From positions 1 to 9,769 of the forward strand of contig CAZXLQ010000204.1 of assembly GCA_964641945.1 (NCBI GenBank): a DNA stretch of 9,769 bases, in the 5' to 3' direction. The translations under genes were made by a program, and so were the position numbers. The stretch comes from JADIYM01 sp964641945 (GTDB taxonomy: Bacteria; Acidobacteriota; Blastocatellia; UBA7656; JADIYM01). Shown one piece after another: positions 7,497-9,769 of this stretch (the stretch's first letter is position 1; each line of letters starts with the position of its first letter). The notes beneath the pieces were generated by a model. It saw nothing but the letters and a program-made list of their open reading frames with translations. It ran no database searches and was not told the DNA's origin.

Positions 7497-8306
7497 GTGC
7501 GGCCGGCAAGACGCTTCAAGATCGGGCTTCTCGTCGCGGTGATCGCATTCGCAATCATCGTCGGACCGCGGCTCGCCGTGCACGCCGCTTACTCGGGCGT
7601 ACGATTTGAGACTCCCGCCGAGGTCCCGACTGACGAGGCGCCGCGCATCGCGCTGGTCTTTGGAGCGGGCCTGTCGGCGGGCGGCTCGCGTCCGTCGATC
7701 GTCCTTTACGATCGGGTCGCCACGGCGGTGGAGCTCTATCACGCCGGCCGGGCAACCAAGCTGCTGATGTCGGGTGACAACCGGTTTGTCGAGTACAACG
7801 AGCCCGAGGTCATGCGTGAAACGGCCGTCGCTCTCGGCGTGCCCGAGCAGGACATCGTGCTCGATTACGCGGGCCGGCGCACCTACGACAGCTGCTATCG
7901 GGCAAAAGAGATCTTCGGAGTGGAACGAGCGGTCCTCGTGACGCAGTCGTTCCATCTGGACCGCGCGCTCTACCTCTGCAACTCGATGGGCGTCGACGCG
8001 ATCGGCGTGGCGGCGGACCGGCATCCGTACGCCGACGCGGCGCACCGATGGTGGCACCTTCGCGAGGTGCCGGCGGTACTTTCGGCGTGGTTCGACCTGA
8101 ACGTGCGACACCCGATCCCGGTCATGGGCGAAAGACTGCCTATCGACTCGGCCGCTTCGGTCGATGCAACCGGCGTCGAGTCGGGTGAAGGCGCCGCGGC
8201 GCAGGAGGCGCCCGAGCCGGCCGGCAACGTCAATCGACCGGACGCCGTGCACGCGCACGATTCGACTGCAAATGCCAACGGAGCGCGTGGGCGCGGATCT
8301 CGGTGA
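7497..8306 (+). CDS. sanA: SanA/YdcF-type (DUF218) envelope protein
   Basis: The product is 269 residues with one N-terminal membrane anchor (about 7-24, preceded by RPARR), then a DUF218 domain expected outside the cytoplasmic membrane. SanA hallmarks are in order: FGAG (55-58), RPS..L.DR (65-73), LLMSGDN (89-95), YNEPEVMR (100-107), DIVLDYAGRRTYDS (119-132), VTQSFHLDRALYL (148-160) and GVDA (165-168). E. coli SanA shares SGDN, YNEP, DYAG.RT.DS and TQ.FH..RAL. SanA is linked to envelope barrier function and vancomycin sensitivity; its biochemical activity is not settled. The C-terminal 55 or so residues (about 215-269) are low-complexity, rich in Ala, Gly, Glu and Asp, and lie beyond the family domain. 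GTG at 7497 is chosen because it gives the basic-plus-hydrophobic N-terminus and sits just after a -10 box. It is transcribed divergently from the kinase operon. Confidence 0.88.
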   Translation: MRPARRFKIGLLVAVIAFAIIVGPRLAVHAAYSGVRFETPAEVPTDEAPRIALVFGAGLSAGGSRPSIVLYDRVATAVELYHAGRATKLLMSGDNRFVEYNEPEVMRETAVALGVPEQDIVLDYAGRRTYDSCYRAKEIFGVERAVLVTQSFHLDRALYLCNSMGVDAIGVAADRHPYADAAHRWWHLREVPAVLSAWFDLNVRHPIPVMGERLPIDSAASVDATGVESGEGAAAQEAPEPAGNVNRPDAVHAHDSTANANGARGRGSR

Positions 8307-8418
8307 GAGTCGCACGGTTCTGTCGTACCTGCACTTTCGTACAACGATGCACCGCATAGGATCGAGGCGTCGCGTGCGGTAGCATCTTCCCGAGGGAGAC
8401 GACAAGTTCGAGCTGACG

Positions 8419-8424
8419 AGGAGG
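8419..8424 (+). promoter_or_regulatory. Shine-Dalgarno AGGAGG of the lysine-rich peptide
   Basis: AGGAGG lies 5 nt before the ATG at 8430. It decides between that start and the overlapping out-of-frame ATG at 8425, which would be right against the motif. Confidence 0.8.
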
Positions 8425-8429
8425 ATGTC

Positions 8430-8510
8430 ATGGCCAAGGGAAAGAGCACACAGAAGAAAGAAACCAAGAAGCCGAAGAAGGACAAGTCGAAGGACACGCC
8501 AAAGAAGTAG
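8430..8510 (+). CDS. 26-residue lysine-rich peptide
   Basis: This short frame encodes 26 residues starting MAKGKSTQKKETKK and ending in TPKK, with TAG at 8508-8510. Twelve of the 26 residues are Lys; there are two Asp, one Glu, and no aromatic or bulky aliphatic residue after Met1. A peptide this charged should be disordered and cytosolic and could bind nucleic acid or ribosomes. The MAKGK..QKKE.KKPKK pattern resembles short uncharacterised lysine-rich proteins I recall from many bacteria; no function is known to me. A perfect AGGAGG 5 nt upstream is the strongest ribosome binding site in the window. TAGGAT (8357-8362) or TAGCAT (8380-8385) could be its -10 box. It stands alone between the sanA-like and GNAT genes, with 123 nt and 149 nt gaps. 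Confidence 0.75.
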   Translation: MAKGKSTQKKETKKPKKDKSKDTPKK

Positions 8511-8647
8511 CGGTCCAATTGCCGATGGAGCCGGCGAACTTGCCGCTTGGCTTGCCTCAGCAGAGGATATGAAGGTCGAAAGCACCTCGGGCGAGCGCGA
8601 TCATCCCGTTCCGACAGTCGCGCTGCCTTCGGAGGTTAGGCTGCGAC

Positions 8648-8653
8648 TATACT
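8648..8653 (+). promoter_or_regulatory. Candidate -10 box (TATACT) giving a leaderless mRNA
   Basis: TATACT ends 6 nt before the ATG at 8660, exactly the spacing seen for TATGAT before the gene at 7497. A GGAGG at 8631-8635 is about 24 nt from the start, too far to act as a Shine-Dalgarno. No good -35 is seen. Confidence 0.55.
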
Positions 8654-8659
8654 TGCCGG

Positions 8660-9145
8660 ATGACGACGATTGCCGGCGATCCTGGAGACGTTGCGATCGT
8701 TGCGTTCGAGAATCGGTACGCTGATGCATTCGCACGGCTCAATCGGGACTGGCTCGTTCGGTTCGGATTGCTCGAGGATGGCGATCGCAAGCACCTCGAG
8801 CACCCGAAAGATTCGATACTCGGGGCTGGCGGCGAGATTTTTCTCGCCGTTTCAGCCGGGGTCGTGGTCGGAACGTGCGCCGCAATTCCACGGGATCACG
8901 AAACGGTCGAACTGGCAAAGCTCGCCGTTGCCGAGTCGGCGCGGGGGCGCGGGCTTGGAAGACGGTTGTCGCTGGCCGCCATCCAGTGGGCCCGGCACAG
9001 GGGGGCGCGAAGCGTCGTTCTTGTTTCGTCGACGAAGTTGACGACCGCCCTCGGACTCTACGAACGCCTCGGTTTCGAATACGCTGACCTTCCGGACGAT
9101 CCCGGGTATGCGTCTGCGGACGTCTTCATGAAACTTCGGCTCTGA
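8660..9145 (+). CDS. GNAT family N-acetyltransferase
   Basis: The product is 161 residues, a usual length for a single-domain acetyltransferase of the GCN5 superfamily, which moves an acetyl group from acetyl-CoA to an amine. The acetyl-CoA-binding motif A is clear: a beta strand ELAKLAVAESA (84-94) followed by the pyrophosphate loop R95-G-R-G-L-G100 and helix RRLSLAAIQWAR. Motif B appears as TTALGLYERLGFEYAD (128-143). The N-terminal segment NRDWLVRFGLLEDGDRKHLEHP (split, 28-49) is the likely substrate-side region. The substrate cannot be predicted. It is cytosolic, with no signal peptide or membrane helix. ATG at 8660 is chosen because it gives a complete fold and follows a TATACT box by 6 nt. 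A hairpin lies 16 nt after the stop codon. Confidence 0.93.
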   Translation: MTTIAGDPGDVAIVAFENRYADAFARLNRDWLVRFGLLEDGDRKHLEHPKDSILGAGGEIFLAVSAGVVVGTCAAIPRDHETVELAKLAVAESARGRGLGRRLSLAAIQWARHRGARSVVLVSSTKLTTALGLYERLGFEYADLPDDPGYASADVFMKLRL

Positions 9146-9161
9146 CGGACGTGAGCTCGAA

Positions 9162-9185
9162 TTGTCTGAACGGGTCTTCGGACAA
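9162..9185 (+). terminator. Hairpin after the GNAT gene, possible terminator
   Basis: TTGTCTGAA (9162-9170) pairs with TTCGGACAA (9177-9185) around a 6-nt loop, giving nine pairs including one G-T. It begins 16 nt after the GNAT stop codon. There is no T-run after it, so it is not a textbook intrinsic terminator; it may stabilise the 3' end or assist termination. Confidence 0.45.
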
Positions 9186-9226
9186 CCGGCGTCTGTCCCC
9201 GGCATTCTCGTGGCGATAGATTCCGC

Positions 9227-9241
9227 GACCGCCGAGCGGTC
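9227..9241. repeat. Isolated copy of the palindromic unit found in the array
   Basis: GACCGCCGAGCGGTC matches the array units at 9561-9575 and 9727-9741 in 14 of 15 positions. The flanks also match (ATTCCGC before, CATT after). It forms a 6-bp stem around CGA. It lies 320 bp before the array. Confidence 0.65.
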
Positions 9242-9312
9242 ATTTGCCGACCCGTCCATTGGTTCGTCACAAGAGACGGCAATTCCGCCTGTCGCAAATC
9301 GCTTGCAACTAC

Positions 9313-9346
9313 AGAACCGCGAGCGGTAGCGGGCGGCGTGCGGGCG
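9313..9346 (-). repeat. Inverted-repeat arm, dispersed repeat copy (minus)
   Basis: The reverse complement of this 34-nt stretch matches 9441-9474 at 31 of 34 positions, including an uninterrupted run of 14 nt. The two arms enclose 94 bp and could fold into a long imperfect stem in RNA or a cruciform in DNA. A related copy lies at 21-55. Confidence 0.75.
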
Positions 9347-9439
9347 ATTCTCCGTCTTGGATCCTCTGCGCATGCCGCCCGACCGAGGCCAGGCCGGCAG
9401 CGGGGACTTCTGCCTACCGGAGGTCCGTCTCGGCAGGCA

Positions 9440-9474
9440 CCGTCCGCAGGCCGCTCGCTACCGCTCGCGGTTCT
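9440..9474 (+). repeat. Inverted-repeat arm, dispersed repeat copy (plus)
   Basis: This is the partner of 9313-9346 and the same orientation as the copy at 21-55, with which it shares an exact 19-nt core (9452-9470). The 94 bp between the arms hold no gene. Neither target-site duplications nor a transposase are visible, so a miniature transposon is not shown. Confidence 0.75.
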
Positions 9475-9484
9475 TTAACTCGAG

Positions 9485-9510
9485 GCGCCCGACAGTGCAT
9501 TGCCGGGCGC
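9485..9510. repeat. Hairpin GCGCCCG / CGGGCGC
   Basis: A perfect 7-bp GC stem (9485-9491 with 9504-9510) encloses a 12-nt loop. No T-run follows on either strand. It may be part of the repeat region's overall fold. Confidence 0.4.
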
Positions 9511-9560
9511 ACGTGACTCGTGGAAGGGAATGTGACGAGCCAATAATCGTCTCTGTAACT

Positions 9561-9741
9561 GACCGCGGAGCGGTCCTTTTCGCGACCGTTTCCGCGACCG
9601 CGGACCGGTCATTCACGCAACCGCGACCGGTCATTCACGCAACCGCGACCGGTCATTCCGCGACCGCGACCGGTCATTCCGCGACCGCGGACCGGTCCTC
9701 TCCGCGACCGCGACCGGTCATTCCGCGACCGCGGAGCGGTC
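9561..9741. repeat. Tandem array of short palindromic units, 21-23 bp period
   Basis: Units begin at 9561, 9584 (truncated to 12 nt), 9596, 9619, 9641, 9662, 9683, 9706 and 9727. The unit is a dyad, GACCGCG(G)ACCGGTC or GACCGCGGAGCGGTC, separated by a spacer close to ATTC(A)CGC. Unit lengths are 21, 22 or 23 bp, so the array does not keep a reading frame and is not coding. The units that differ at the C/G position stay palindromic. Spacers of 6-8 nt are far too short and too alike for CRISPR. A spacing of two helical turns suits repeated protein binding on one face of DNA. Confidence 0.8.
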
Positions 9742-9769
9742 GATGAAATAGCCGTGGGTCGCGCGCGGG

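Larger units (their letters stand above)
9146..9769. other. Gene-free region filled with repeats and hairpins
   Basis: I see no convincing gene or RNA gene in these 624 bases. Open frames here (for example 9244-9516 and 9357-9746, plus strand) are arginine-, proline- and serine-rich without family motifs, and one is periodic only because it reads through the tandem repeat. The region contains a 9-bp hairpin (9162-9185), one isolated palindromic unit (9227-9241), a long inverted repeat (9313-9346 with 9441-9474), a smaller hairpin (9485-9510) and a palindromic array (9561-9741). Confidence 0.7.

Noticed and set aside
7395..8585. Minus-strand open frame of 396 codons across the sanA-like and lysine-rich genes
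   Set aside because: It is antisense to a gene with clear SanA-family motifs and to a short gene with a perfect Shine-Dalgarno, and its composition is mostly Arg, Ser and Val.
8425..8724. Plus-strand 99-codon frame starting at ATG 8425
   Set aside because: Its ATG is directly against AGGAGG, the product is arginine-rich without motifs, and it runs out of frame into the GNAT gene. The ATG at 8430, with a 5-nt gap, is the better start.
9313..9474. Miniature inverted-repeat transposon bounded by the two arms
   Set aside because: No target-site duplication is visible outside the arms, and a single unpaired copy exists at 21-55, so a dispersed repeat is the safer description.
9561..9741. Possible CRISPR array
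   Set aside because: Spacers are only 6-8 nt and nearly identical, repeats are short and palindromic, and no cas gene is present.
9357..9746. Plus-strand 129-codon frame with a repetitive C-terminus
   Set aside because: The protein repeat only reflects the DNA array, whose 21-23 bp units shift frame. There is no ribosome binding site and no family resemblance.

Overview
The window is GC-rich DNA from an environmental bacterium. The very large Hanks-type kinase fusion, GTG starts, and -10 boxes lying right against start codons suggest an Acidobacteriota- or Gemmatimonadota-like organism. That is an impression from gene style and no marker gene is present to confirm it.

Left and centre (53-7302), minus strand: four genes read leftward and probably form one operon. 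The first and dominant one (7302-1633) encodes a 1,889-residue soluble protein. It joins a Ser/Thr kinase-like domain, a STAND/AAA_16-type NTPase, a helical TPR-like region and two tandem family-5 (oligopeptide-type) substrate-binding domains. It has no signal peptide or membrane segment, so the ligand-binding domains should sit in the cytoplasm. The kinase has HRA in place of HRD, and the NTPase has Lys in the first acidic position of Walker B. It therefore looks like a ligand sensor built from ATP-binding modules that may be catalytically weak or dead. It is followed by a 78-residue helical protein, an 8-TM membrane protein translationally coupled to it through an ATGA overlap, and a 4-TM DUF1304 protein.

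Centre-right (7303-7496): a divergent intergenic region with a perfect 7+7 bp palindrome, a TATAGT box facing the kinase operon, and a TATGAT box facing right that predicts a leaderless transcript. Plus-strand genes follow: a SanA/YdcF-type envelope protein (7497-8306), a 26-residue lysine-rich peptide with a perfect Shine-Dalgarno (8430-8510), and a GNAT acetyltransferase (8660-9145), also apparently leaderless.

Right end (9146-9769): about 620 bases without a convincing gene but full of structure. It has a hairpin after the GNAT gene, a pair of 34-nt inverted repeats whose unit also occurs at the extreme left of the window (21-55), and an array of about eight short palindromic units spaced 21-23 bp apart. 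Repeats at both ends could explain where an assembly stopped.

The best candidate for an undescribed system is the giant sensor with its coupled small protein and 8-TM membrane partner.
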